This document shows positions 17,839 to 26,942 of a DNA stretch of 64,000 bases, in pieces. Position 1 is the stretch's first letter; every line of letters starts with the position of its first letter. The notes below the pieces were generated by a model. That model was not told the origin of the DNA, made no database searches, and worked only from the letters and a program-made list of their open reading frames with translations. Origin of the DNA: Segatella copri (GTDB lineage Bacteria > Bacteroidota > Bacteroidia > Bacteroidales > Bacteroidaceae); NCBI RefSeq assembly GCF_002224675.1, contig NZ_NMPZ01000004.1, positions 1 through 64,000 of the forward strand. Direction: 5' to 3'. A program made the position numbers and the translations under genes.

Positions 17839-18064
17839 ATCATATTTTTTTAATTGGCGAATTTTACAAAAAAAACGGGCTATTAAATGGCGATTTTTAC
17901 AACCACAATCTTATGGAAGTTGTTTCATTGTTTTTAGTAATGATATATGTTCATACTATGATGACTCAATAATTTACCAGACATACGTTTCTGAAATTTG
18001 TCCTTATAGGAATGAAAAACTCACATATATTGTGCTAATTAATATATAATTAAATGAAAATAAA

Positions 18065-18091
18065 AAGACAGGATACGAGTATTCCTGTCTT
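18065..18091 (-). terminator. intrinsic terminator after second rteC
   Basis: AAGACAGGA (18065-18073) and TCCTGTCTT (18083-18091) form 9-bp arms. On the minus strand the stem is followed by TTTTTATTTT, a good intrinsic terminator just downstream of the rteC stop. Confidence 0.65.
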
Positions 18092-18113
18092 CTCATATGT
18101 AATGGATATTTTT

Positions 18114-18719
18114 TTATTTTCTCATCCGCTCCAACTCCTCATCACGCAACATTCTCTCGTTCAGTTTTTCCTGCATCCTGTCAATGAAATAGGTGCGGCT
18201 TTCGTTCTTCCGGCGTTTGATATCAGTGTAGAAGCGGTAGCAGTCTTTAGAATCAACCCCGAATATCTTATAGAGAAGTGGGGCGAGCTGTTTGAGCGGC
18301 ATATTGCCGTTGTTGATGCAGCCCATCACGTCTATGCCGTAGATAAGTTCCACGAGGTCGATGGCATTGCCCGTCCATTGAAGAAGGCTGGCGGTGGTTT
18401 CTGTTGCGTTGTTGGCGGATATTAGTGGTGGCACTTGGGGCGTGGCAAGGAATTTCTGCATCTTTCTTACGAAAGACAGAGCCTTGCTGACGTAGGCGGC
18501 AATCTCTCTTTTTTCTTCTGACAGATTACGTACGGGATGGTGCTGCAACTCGATTTCGATGTAGGCAAGCGCGATGACGGTAAGGTTCATGTCCATGCCG
18601 CCGTTGCACAGTTCGATCACTTGGGTGGCGAAAGCCGTGTATGCCGTTTCCATATTGCAGTCGCCGGCTTCGTTTATCAGGCGGAAAAAGTCGGTTTCCG
18701 CCAGCAAGAAATAATTCAT
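18114..18719 (-). CDS. rteC: RteC family protein (second copy)
   Basis: A 201-residue RteC homologue with the hallmark N-terminus LLAETDFFRLIN and C-terminus DCYRFYTDIKRRKNESRTYF. It differs clearly from the copy at 11074-11703, so the two come from different elements and are not a recent duplication. The start at 18719 is preferred to an upstream ATG at 18782. Two RteC genes in one ICE suggest that the block between rteA and tetQ was captured from another CTnDOT-like element, and cross-regulation is possible. Confidence 0.82.
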   Translation of the reverse strand: MNYFLLAETDFFRLINEAGDCNMETAYTAFATQVIELCNGGMDMNLTVIALAYIEIELQHHPVRNLSEEKREIAAYVSKALSFVRKMQKFLATPQVPPLISANNATETTASLLQWTGNAIDLVELIYGIDVMGCINNGNMPLKQLAPLLYKIFGVDSKDCYRFYTDIKRRKNESRTYFIDRMQEKLNERMLRDEELERMRK

Positions 18720-18802
18720 GGTTCTGTCAATTTTGAAAATTACACTTTGTTTTCTGCGTGCGCACATGAATATAATTGGCAAAAAACGCGGCAGAAAATA
18801 AA

Positions 18803-18837
18803 AAATCCAACACTCAATTTTACAAAGTGCTGGATTT
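18803..18837 (-). terminator. intrinsic terminator after the RibD/DHFR-like gene
   Basis: AAATCCAACACT (18803-18814) and AGTGCTGGATTT (18826-18837) pair with one two-base mismatch. On the minus strand the stem is followed by TTTTTTATTTT, which ends transcripts from the 18958-19380 gene. Confidence 0.65.
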
Positions 18838-18957
18838 CAGAGGTATAAAATTCAGTATTTTTTCACAAGGACAAATTATCTCCGACTTAAATTGTTTGTA
18901 ATCGGAACATTTATTCTATTCCTGAAAATAGAAATGTATGCTTGCCGCACATTTTGG

Positions 18958-19380
18958 CTATCTTGCTTTTTTATCAAGGATATAGATAATGCGACATACA
19001 CCGTTGGGATAGCTTTTCAAAGAGGAAAGCGTCCAGTGTTGCTCTGGCAGAGCCGACTTAAAAAAATGTCGTCCGCTTCCGGATATGAAAGGAACGGTGT
19101 ATAGTATGATTTCATCCACAGCGTGCATCCGCAGCAGTCCGTTTATATAGTCTGCCGTGTCCGGTGTGGCTTCCGCGAGGTAACGGATGTTTGTGCAGTC
19201 TTTTCTCCATTCGTGCAGCATTGAAATGGAATAGTCCGGTGTCACACGGTAAAAGGCTTTCTTCCTGATTTCATCAAGACCGCAACGGTCAAGGCACAAA
19301 TCCTGATGTGCTTTATCATATAACTCTGAAGAAAGACATCCGTCCATCGTCAGTACGGCGAGAATCTGAACTTTACCCAT
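18958..19380 (-). CDS. RibD C-terminal / dihydrofolate reductase-like protein
   Basis: A 140-residue protein resembling the RibD_C (dihydrofolate reductase-like) superfamily: it begins VQILAVLTMDGCLS and ends with a block around LYTVPFISGSGRHFF, the typical fold signature near the end of these reductases. It is shorter than the usual 170-180 residues, so loops may be reduced. Substrate unknown. Small RibD-like genes occur beside rteC in CTnDOT-like elements. A long structured leader with an apparent attenuator lies upstream. Confidence 0.6.
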   Translation of the reverse strand: MGKVQILAVLTMDGCLSSELYDKAHQDLCLDRCGLDEIRKKAFYRVTPDYSISMLHEWRKDCTNIRYLAEATPDTADYINGLLRMHAVDEIILYTVPFISGSGRHFFKSALPEQHWTLSSLKSYPNGVCRIIYILDKKAR

Positions 19381-19407
19381 AATCGTTTCCTTTCGTTAGG
19401 CAAGGGT

Positions 19408-19528
19408 AAAAAAGTAGCGTGCAATTCACACTACCTTCAAGCGATGGCTCTGGTAAAGCCTTTACGGAGAGTACGTGAATGCACGCTATGCGTAAGCATA
19501 GCATAAGCATCACGCAATCGTCTCCGTA
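19408..19528 (-). promoter_or_regulatory. structured leader with attenuator-like terminator
   Basis: Upstream of the RibD-like gene the minus strand can fold into an outer stem with perfect 8-bp arms (19463-19470 with 19521-19528). Inside it is a perfect 7-bp hairpin GCTATGC/GCATAGC (19485-19502). A second stem (19414-19421 with 19427-19434, one mismatch) is followed directly by six U residues. That last stem lies 27 bases before the ATG, so it could attenuate transcription of the gene. A -7 box TATCTTTG at 19630-19637 would start the leader. Confidence 0.5.
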
Positions 19529-19629
19529 GTTCCAATTTACCAGATTTTCGCTTGAAACGCCTTGCGGTCTTATCCTATATGTTGGCGGCGAAAAGCTCCT
19601 GCCAATCGCCGTTTTTCTCAAATGTTATG

Positions 19630-19637
19630 CAAAGATA
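19630..19637 (-). promoter_or_regulatory. predicted -7 box for the structured leader
   Basis: The minus strand reads TATCTTTG, giving a transcript that would begin near 19622 and carry a leader of about 240 nt before the RibD-like gene. Confidence 0.4.
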
Positions 19638-19681
19638 GCCAAATTCAGTGAATTACGGGCTATGATTGCTTGAATTTATAT

Positions 19682-19933
19682 TTAATCTCCTATGCGCACT
19701 TTATCTCCTATCGAAACATTAATCTTGTCCAGGACTCCCGATATCTGCGATTTTATTTCGATCTCCTTCATCGGAAAAACATTGCCGGATATGTTTATTT
19801 CCTCTTTGATCTCGCGATATTGTGGTTGTGTAGTTTCGTAAATTGCCTTTGTACCTCTTAGCGAAGAACGAAAAGCAACAAATGCCAGTGTGGCGGAAAA
19901 GATGCAAATTAATATAATCTTAAATGTCTTCAT
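19682..19933 (-). pseudogene. MacA-like membrane fusion protein, N-terminal fragment
   Basis: An 83-residue fragment with an N-terminal signal/anchor (residues about 4-22), then the start of a HlyD/MacA-type biotinyl-lipoyl hairpin region (EIKSQISGVLDKINVSIGD). Complete adaptors have 350 or more residues, so the gene is cut off near 19680. It overlaps the end of the MacB-like fragment by 1 bp, which indicates that a macB-macA type ABC export operon was captured and then broken at both ends. Confidence 0.65.
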
Positions 19934-20976
19934 TATCCTATATTTTCGTTTCTAATGGCGTCAATGGGTTGTATAACAGATGCTTTCATAGCCGGAAATG
20001 CTCCGGCAATGACACCGGACAAAATCAAGATAACCAAAGCGAGAACAGCTACATTTATATCTATTTCTGCATGCTTTATCATTGTCGCGTGACGGGCGCT
20101 TTCGAGCAACCAATTTATAATCTCAAGAATAGCTGCACCTGATATCAATCCGATGATACCGGAGATTACAGTTATGATGACAGATTCCGTCAGCATTAAC
20201 ACAAGAATGGATTTAGGAGTTGCTCCTACAGCCTTACGGATGCCTATTTCGCTACTCCTTTCTTTGATCACGACAAACATGATGTTGCTTACTCCAACAA
20301 TACCACTTATCAGAAAACAAATTCCTACGATCCAGATAAACATTTTCAATCCATCAAAGAGTCCCTCAAAAGCAGATGTTTGTGTCTCAAAATTGATTAT
20401 CTGTAAGGCTTGCTTATCAGAATAAGCAAATTGGTATTTATTAGCGATGAAGGCTCTCAGCTCATTCTCAAATCGCTTGGAATCAACTTCTTTGTTCAGA
20501 TATAAACAGAAAGCGCGCAATGGAGTCTTATTGTCAATACAGTTTATGTAACTTGAGAAGGGCACATATACCGAATTGATTTCCGAAGCGCTGAAAATAT
20601 CATCATTCTTTAGTACGCCTATCACCTTAAAATCAATACCGGCAATGTTGATCGACTTACCCAACGCTTTTTGATTATTAAATAAGGTCGTACTGACATT
20701 TTCGCCGATAATGGTAACATTACGGGTATTCTCGTCATCTCCTTTATTAAAATATCGTCCATCTTCGTTGATTTTAAGTATCTTAATTCCCATATAGTTT
20801 TCATTGATTCCTATAATCTTAAAAAGTCCGCTTTTAGCTTTATTCATCACTTGCGAATAAGGTCCTGTTATTTCAGGCGAAATAGCTTTTATCCCCGGGA
20901 ACTGTTTCTTTATGCGGTTAAGAAAATGCAAATCGAAATGCAATTGTTCCCCTTCTCTGATATTCTTATACTTCAC
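19933..20976 (-). pseudogene. MacB/FtsX-type ABC transporter permease, N-terminally truncated
   Basis: A 347-residue MacB-type permease lacking its N-terminal part. The periplasmic MacB core domain (residues about 20-195) and three C-terminal transmembrane helices (about 215-340) with the FtsX motif EIGIRKAVGAT are intact, but the first transmembrane helix is missing. Its 5' end abuts the histidine kinase fragment at 20973-20976, and any start codon there (ATG at 20976 or nearby GTG) arises from the junction. A functional transporter is unlikely, because the adaptor gene is also broken. Confidence 0.65.
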
Positions 20977-21206
20977 CCAGAATCCTCATCATTCCATACC
21001 ATGACGGATTCACCATAAGTTACTAACGTGGTCACATAGCGGTGTGTGGTATTGATATTGTGCTGGGTTTGAAAAATAGCGATTGATTCATTCTCTATTT
21101 TCTGTACACGACTACGCTCGTGCAGAACAATAGCGACCATGCTGCCAATGATCGCCATTAAAAGAAAGTATCCTATAAATATTTTATGCTGCAAAAGTAT
21201 TTTCAT
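20973..21206 (-). pseudogene. sensor histidine kinase, N-terminal fragment
   Basis: A 77-residue fragment with an N-terminal transmembrane helix (residues about 8-27) followed by a helical region (VTTLVTYGESVMVWNDED) typical of the sensor domain of Bacteroidales histidine kinases. No kinase domain follows, because the sequence changes at 20975 into the MacB-like permease. Located downstream of the RND operon, it may be the relic of a two-component system that once regulated that pump. Confidence 0.5.
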
Positions 21207-21327
21207 TGGCTTGATATTTTACAATCCAAATATTGCTTTCGTACAATATCTACATGCGGCAGAATCACGAAAAATATCCGAGATGAATAACACTAATAAT
21301 AATTTCAAATTTTTCTATTTATTGCAG

Positions 21328-22686
21328 TTACATTCCTCCTCCCAACACATGATAAAGTTTGATTACACTTTGTATGCGTTCAAAACGAGTTTGTAGCTGT
21401 TGCACTTCCGCTTCGAGAAGAGACTGTTGGGCGGTCAACACTTCCAGATAGGTGGCATTGGAATGACGCATAAGCGATTCTGTCTTTCGCACAGCATCGC
21501 ATAATGTTTCAACCTGTCGAGCATTGATTTCAATTTGCGATTTTGCCGTCTGCCATGCAGTCAGAGCATCGTTCACTTCTTTTCCAGCGTTCAGCAATGA
21601 TTGCCGGAACAACAGTTTGGCTTCTTCCTGACGGCTTTTGGCTATCTTCAAGTTGGCGATGTTTGTGCCCCGGTTGAATAAGGGCTGTGTCAGGGAACCG
21701 ATGGCATTGAGCAACCATTGTCCGGGATTTACGATTACGCCACCGCCGTTATTAGTCCATCCAAGAGTCCCCGAGAGGGTAATATTGGGATAGAAGGCGG
21801 CACGAGCCGCATTGGTGGCGTAGAACGCCTGCGCCAGTTCCATTTCAGCCTGACGCACGTCGGGACGGTTGGAAAGCAGTTGCAAAGGGACTCCAATCGA
21901 GACAGTATCGGGGAAAGCAGCCTCGGCCAGATTACTTCGTCCAATCGAGTGTGACGGCATGGCAAGTATCGCAGACAGGGCATTTTCTGTTTCGGAAATA
22001 CTCTTGCGTATGGATAACAGGGATGCTTCGAGTCGCATCACGTTCGCCTTTGCCTGCAATACGCCAGCCTCGTTTGATTTCCCCACTTTTTTCAACGCTT
22101 CAAGAGTGCGTACGGTAGTCCGCCAGTTCTCCAAAGTCCGGTTACTTATTGTCATTTGTGCGTCAAGCATGGCAAGGGTGTAGTAACTGTCTGCAATAGT
22201 GGCGACAAGCTGTGTCTGTACGGCCTGCCGGTAGGCACGGCTTCCTTGTAATGCGGCGGCTGCGCCACGCTTTGCCGCCGTAAGTTTGCCGAAGATGTCC
22301 AGTTCCCAGCTTGCCGACGCTCCCACATTATATGTCTTTGCCGTTGCTCCGTCATGTTTATTGGCATTACCTTCGGCAGTCAGTCCCAGTGATGGAAGAT
22401 ATGATAGTCTGGCAGTCATCAGGACGGCTTCTGCCGCTTCCACGCGTAACCGTGCCACATTGAGGTCTGCGTTCCGTTCAAGTCCGGTTTCAATCAAGGA
22501 CTGGAGTTTCGGGTCGGTAAACATTTCCCGCCACGACAGGGACGCGATGGTCATTGTATCAATGTCCGCCGGCATGTCCCGATACAGATTCTCCGTTGAG
22601 AGGTCAGGGCGATGATACCGGCTGTATGTGCCACAGCCGGCAAGCATCCATCCCGACAATATGATATATATTACTGTCTTCTTCAT
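21328..22686 (-). CDS. outer membrane efflux lipoprotein (OprM/NodT family)
   Basis: A 452-residue TolC-like outer membrane factor. It has a lipoprotein signal with lipobox LAGC (residues about 15-18) and two outer-membrane-efflux repeats rich in long helices, with the typical motif LLSNRPDVRQAEMELAQA at about 270-290. It would form the exit duct of the tripartite pump. It starts immediately after the RND gene stop, so the three pump genes form one operon. The base composition is more GC-rich than its flanks. Confidence 0.88.
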   Translation of the reverse strand: MKKTVIYIILSGWMLAGCGTYSRYHRPDLSTENLYRDMPADIDTMTIASLSWREMFTDPKLQSLIETGLERNADLNVARLRVEAAEAVLMTARLSYLPSLGLTAEGNANKHDGATAKTYNVGASASWELDIFGKLTAAKRGAAAALQGSRAYRQAVQTQLVATIADSYYTLAMLDAQMTISNRTLENWRTTVRTLEALKKVGKSNEAGVLQAKANVMRLEASLLSIRKSISETENALSAILAMPSHSIGRSNLAEAAFPDTVSIGVPLQLLSNRPDVRQAEMELAQAFYATNAARAAFYPNITLSGTLGWTNNGGGVIVNPGQWLLNAIGSLTQPLFNRGTNIANLKIAKSRQEEAKLLFRQSLLNAGKEVNDALTAWQTAKSQIEINARQVETLCDAVRKTESLMRHSNATYLEVLTAQQSLLEAEVQQLQTRFERIQSVIKLYHVLGGGM

Positions 22687-25600
22687 TTAATTATGCTTAA
22701 CACGTTCTTGGATATATTGGAATACAATAAACAATGACGGCACAAGGAACAACAGAGCCAAAGTACCTACAATCATTCCACCGATTACACCTGTGGCAAG
22801 CGAACGGCTGCCGTTGGCACCCACTCCGTGCGCCATCATCAGCGGGACAAGACCGAACACCATGGACAACACAGTCATCAATATGGGGCGCAGGCGGACT
22901 TTTGCCGCACTGTATGCCGCCTGTGCCAGCGTCATGCCTTCCGACCGCCGTTTGCCGGCGTATTCGGTAAGCAGGATCGCTGTCTTGGCAAGCAGGCCTA
23001 TAATCATGATAAGTCCGGTCTGCATGTAGATGTTGTTCTCCAGACCGAAGAGCCACGCAAACAGGAAACTGCCCATCAGTCCGCAAGGCACCGACAACAG
23101 AACCGCGAAGGGTATGAACACGCTCTCATACAAGGCGCACAGAATCAGATAGACCAGAACCATGCAGAGCAGGAATATAAGCGTGGCATTGTTGGTCGTC
23201 TTGCTTTCCTCACGCGAAATGCCGCCAAACTCGTATGTGTAATTTGACGGAAGCACTTCACGTGCCGTCTCGCCGATGGCTTCGAGCACCTGCCCCGAAC
23301 TGTAGCCCTGAGCCGGAGACCCGCTAATCGAGATGGCGTTGAACAGGTTGAAACGGGTGAGGTCTGACGGGCCGTTGGTCTTGGTCAGGCGCACGAACCG
23401 GCTCAAAGGCGACATGCCGCCATCGGTGGCACGCACATACATGTGGTGCAGGGATTCCGCATTCACACGATATTCCGCCGGAGCCTGCATGGTCACATGG
23501 TAGAGCTTGGAGAACCGGTTGAAGTCGGAAACATATTGTCCGGTATAATAGCCCGACAATGTGGAAAGCACATCTGCGGGCGACACACCCGACTGTTCGC
23601 ATTTGGCGGCATCGATATCCACCCAGTATTGCGGATAATCCGTGGCAAAGGAGGAATAGACTTCGCCGATTTCGGGTCGCTGCGACAAGGCTTCGACAAA
23701 CTTGTCTGCCTCTTCCTTGAAGGCGGCGATGTTTCCGCCCGCCTTGTCCTGCAAATAAAGCTCGAAACCGTTTCCCATGCCGTACCCGGCAATCATCGGA
23801 GGCGACATGGCGAACACCGTGGCATCGGGAATATCCGAAGTGGCGGCATAAATCTTTCCGATGACATCATTGACCGACTGCCCCTCTCCCTTACGCTGCT
23901 CCCAGTCTTTGAGTGTCAAGAAATACATCGCCTGCGAGGGACCGGAACTGCTGAAAGAGAAACCGGCGACCGCACCGCTGTATTCAATCTCGCCGATGCT
24001 GTCGAGACGGCTGTTGATACGCTCCATCACCTTACTTGTCTGAGCCATGGATGTGCCGGGCTTCGTGTTCATGCTCACCATGACCGTCCCGGTGTCCTCT
24101 TCGGGAATAAGTCCCGTCTTTGTGACATTGACCAGCAGCACCAGCAACCCGAAAGAAATGCCTATGATGCTCCACAACAGCCATCGGCGATGGATAATGA
24201 ACATCACTCCACGTACATAGCGTCGGCTCAGACGGTCGAAGACGGCATTGAACGCTTTACGGAAACGGGCTGCAAAATTGTTCTTGGTGTTGCCCTGCTC
24301 ATCGATATAGGGTTTCAGCAGCAGCGCGCAAAGTGCCGGTGAGAGTGTGAAGGCATTGACTGCCGAGATTCCCACGGCAACAGCCATCGTGATACCGAAC
24401 TGCGTGTAGAACGCTCCCGAAGTCCCGCCCATCATGGCAACGGGGAAAAACACTGCCATAAAGATGATGGTAGAGGTCAGGATAGCCGACGAAACGCCTT
24501 TCATGGCATCATCAGCCGCGAGAACCGCAGACTGATAGCCCTCGTCGAACTTCGCCTGCACCGCTTCCACCACCACAATGGCATCATCGACCACAGTTCC
24601 GATGGCAAGCACAAGCGCGAACAGGGTGAGCAGGTTGACGGAGAAGCCGATCATGGACATCACGGCGAACGTACCGATAATGGAGACGAAAATGGATATC
24701 GTAGGAATAAGCGTGGACTTAATATCTTGCAAAAATACATATACCACCACGATAACCAGAAGTATCGCTTCAATAAGTGTCCGGATAACAGAATTGATGG
24801 AAGCATACAGGAACTTGTTGGTATCGGTAAGCACCACGAATTCCGTCCCTTCGGGCAAGTCCCGGCTGAGGTCGTCAAGCACTTCGTGAATCTCCTTGAT
24901 GGTGCTTGAAGCATTGGACCCGGCTTTCTGGTTGATGAGCATCATGGCTGCCGGATGCCCGTTCACTTCGGAGGAATGTTTGTAGTATTCATCGCCCAGT
25001 TCCACATCGGCAACCTCCTTCAGCCGAAGCACATTGCCGCCCGGCAGTGACTTGATGACCAACTCACCGAACTCTTCCGCGCCGGACAAGCGTCCGCGGT
25101 ATTTCATCGTGTATTCATTGGCGGTAGGATGATTGGCACCGAAGGAGCCGGTGGCGGCCTCGATGTTCTGTCGTGCGAGTACGGTGGATATGTCATCGGG
25201 GATAAGCCCGTATTGCGCCATCTTGTCGGGACGCAGCCAAAGTCGCATGCTGTAGTTGGAACCGAACATCTGTGCCTTTCCCACGCCGCTGATACGTTTC
25301 AGCCTCGGCTCGACATTGATTTTCACGTAATTGTTCAGGAAGGTCTGGTCGAAGCGGTCATCGGGCGAATAGAGCGCGAAAGTCATCAGTTCGGCATTCT
25401 GCTGCTTTTCAGTGGTGACACCGGTCTTGGTGGCTTCCGCCGGAAGCTGGCTCAGCGCGCCGTTCACGCGGTTCTGCACGTTTACCGCCGCCATGTCCGC
25501 GTTGGTTCCCTGCTTGAAATAGATGTCGATGGAAGCATCGCCCGTATTCGATGCCGTGGAAGTCATATAGGTCATGTCTTCCACGCCGTTGATGGCTTCT

Positions 25601-25800
25601 TCCAGAGGGGTTATCACTGCCTTCTGCACAGTTTCAGCGTTTGCTCCAGGATAAGTTGCGGATACGTTGATGGTCGGAGGTGCGATGTCGGGGTATTGTT
25701 CCACCGGCAAGGAAAACATGGAAATCATGCCCAACAGTACAATCACCACCGAGATAACGCCCGAAAACACCGGGCGGTCTATAAAAAATCGCAGGTTCAT
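22687..25800 (-). CDS. RND multidrug efflux transporter (AcrB/HAE1 family)
   Basis: A 1,037-residue inner-membrane pump of the hydrophobe/amphiphile efflux family. It begins MNLRFFIDRPVFSGVISVVI, typical of AcrB-type proteins, and has the TM4 motif GTVVDDAIVVVEAVQ (about residue 402), whose acidic residues carry protons, and a second six-helix bundle in the C-terminal half. Length and layout are complete. It overlaps the adaptor gene by 4 bp and touches the outer membrane gene. Substrates cannot be read from sequence; many Bacteroides homologues (Bme pumps) export several drugs. Confidence 0.93.
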   Translation of the reverse strand: MNLRFFIDRPVFSGVISVVIVLLGMISMFSLPVEQYPDIAPPTINVSATYPGANAETVQKAVITPLEEAINGVEDMTYMTSTASNTGDASIDIYFKQGTNADMAAVNVQNRVNGALSQLPAEATKTGVTTEKQQNAELMTFALYSPDDRFDQTFLNNYVKINVEPRLKRISGVGKAQMFGSNYSMRLWLRPDKMAQYGLIPDDISTVLARQNIEAATGSFGANHPTANEYTMKYRGRLSGAEEFGELVIKSLPGGNVLRLKEVADVELGDEYYKHSSEVNGHPAAMMLINQKAGSNASSTIKEIHEVLDDLSRDLPEGTEFVVLTDTNKFLYASINSVIRTLIEAILLVIVVVYVFLQDIKSTLIPTISIFVSIIGTFAVMSMIGFSVNLLTLFALVLAIGTVVDDAIVVVEAVQAKFDEGYQSAVLAADDAMKGVSSAILTSTIIFMAVFFPVAMMGGTSGAFYTQFGITMAVAVGISAVNAFTLSPALCALLLKPYIDEQGNTKNNFAARFRKAFNAVFDRLSRRYVRGVMFIIHRRWLLWSIIGISFGLLVLLVNVTKTGLIPEEDTGTVMVSMNTKPGTSMAQTSKVMERINSRLDSIGEIEYSGAVAGFSFSSSGPSQAMYFLTLKDWEQRKGEGQSVNDVIGKIYAATSDIPDATVFAMSPPMIAGYGMGNGFELYLQDKAGGNIAAFKEEADKFVEALSQRPEIGEVYSSFATDYPQYWVDIDAAKCEQSGVSPADVLSTLSGYYTGQYVSDFNRFSKLYHVTMQAPAEYRVNAESLHHMYVRATDGGMSPLSRFVRLTKTNGPSDLTRFNLFNAISISGSPAQGYSSGQVLEAIGETAREVLPSNYTYEFGGISREESKTTNNATLIFLLCMVLVYLILCALYESVFIPFAVLLSVPCGLMGSFLFAWLFGLENNIYMQTGLIMIIGLLAKTAILLTEYAGKRRSEGMTLAQAAYSAAKVRLRPILMTVLSMVFGLVPLMMAHGVGANGSRSLATGVIGGMIVGTLALLFLVPSLFIVFQYIQERVKHN

Positions 25801-26918
25801 TTCGTTTCGTTTTTAGGGGTTATGCTCATGCCTTCTCTCACCAGTCCCACGCCTTCGGCGACAATGGTGTCACCGACCGAAAGACCTTCTTTTACGATAA
25901 ACCGGTTGCCGTCGTTCAGGCGGTCCACCGTGAGATAGGCGGCTTCCGCCTGTCCGTTTTTCAGACGGTAAGCGATAATCTTGTCCTGCAGTTCCACGGT
26001 GGCGGTCATGGGAATGGTTACGGCCTCCGTTTTCGGGTTTTGAAGGATGACATTGCCGATGCTGCCACTCAACAGTTCGCGGTCGGGATTGGGGAACAGG
26101 GCTTTGATTTGTACCGTTCCGGTAACAGGATCCACCACGCCGCTTACGGTTTCAATACGTCCTTTCGCCTTGTACAGGCTGCCGTCGTTGAGTTGCAGGC
26201 CCACTTCCGGCATCCCGGCTATCATGCTGTCAATCGAGCCATAGCGAGCCAAATATCGCCGTAGCATATTCTCCGAAATGGAGAAATAGGCATACATCTC
26301 CGCATTGTCGGACACGACCGTGAAAGGCTGTGCCATATTGGGACCGACAAGCGCACCGATGCGATAGGGCAATGTGCCTACTACTCCGTTGCTCGGGCTT
26401 TTGATTTCCGTATAGGAGAGATTGTTGCGTGCATCCGATTCTTGTGCCTTTGCCTGTTCGAGTTCAGCACACGCCACTGCCAGTTGGTTCCGGGCGAGAG
26501 AAAGCTCGTAGTCGGATATGACCTTCTCGTCAAACAATGCCTGCTTGCCCCGCAGCTCGATTCTTGCCGTTTCCACTTTTGCCTGTGCCGCGCTGACATT
26601 GGCCTGCGCCGTGCGTAATGCCGCCCGATAGGGCACTTGGTCAATTACAGCCAATACTTGACCGGTCTTCACCCGTTCACCCTCTTTCACTTTCAGACGG
26701 ATAATGCGCCCGGATATTTGCGGCAGGATGTCCACATCCTGCCGTCCGCGTATGGCGGCGGAATAGGACTCGGAGATTTCCACCGGACTTGCCGCGACCT
26801 TTATGACCCGATAACTCTGCACCGCATCCTGCTTGCCGTCCGCCTGCCTGCATCCGGTCGGCAGGAACAGCATGAGAGCAAATGCGGCGAAATTCGTGAT
26901 AATGAATTGCTTGTTCAT
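25797..26918 (-). CDS. RND efflux periplasmic adaptor lipoprotein
   Basis: A 373-residue membrane fusion protein (AcrA/HlyD family). It has a lipoprotein signal with lipobox LPTGC (cysteine about residue 23), lipoyl half-motifs flanking an alpha-helical hairpin (residues about 90-170) and a beta-barrel with IETVSGVVDPVTGTVQIKA. It links the RND pump to the outer membrane channel. The start lies only 24 bp after the tetQ stop with no terminator visible between, so the pump is probably transcribed together with tetQ. Confidence 0.9.
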   Translation of the reverse strand: MNKQFIITNFAAFALMLFLPTGCRQADGKQDAVQSYRVIKVAASPVEISESYSAAIRGRQDVDILPQISGRIIRLKVKEGERVKTGQVLAVIDQVPYRAALRTAQANVSAAQAKVETARIELRGKQALFDEKVISDYELSLARNQLAVACAELEQAKAQESDARNNLSYTEIKSPSNGVVGTLPYRIGALVGPNMAQPFTVVSDNAEMYAYFSISENMLRRYLARYGSIDSMIAGMPEVGLQLNDGSLYKAKGRIETVSGVVDPVTGTVQIKALFPNPDRELLSGSIGNVILQNPKTEAVTIPMTATVELQDKIIAYRLKNGQAEAAYLTVDRLNDGNRFIVKEGLSVGDTIVAEGVGLVREGMSITPKNETK

Positions 26919-26942
26919 ATTTTCTTCTTGTTTTGTATTAAT

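Noticed and set aside
19395-19401. GTTAGGC, which resembles the end of an integron attC site near a dihydrofolate reductase-like gene.
   Set aside because: The matching partner (RYYYAAC) and the attC layout are missing, and the gene is not of the DfrA/DfrB type.
19373-19621. An 82-codon minus-strand ORF upstream of the RibD-like gene.
   Set aside because: It covers the structured leader with its stems and terminator, and the codons follow the stem sequences. Leader RNA is the simpler explanation, though a short leader peptide is possible.
23443-24342. A 299-codon open frame opposite the RND pump gene, and similar ones at 22828-23247 and 25129-25938.
   Set aside because: The pump gene is GC-rich, and long antisense frames are expected there. 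The translations show no family features and contradict the clear coding on the other strand.
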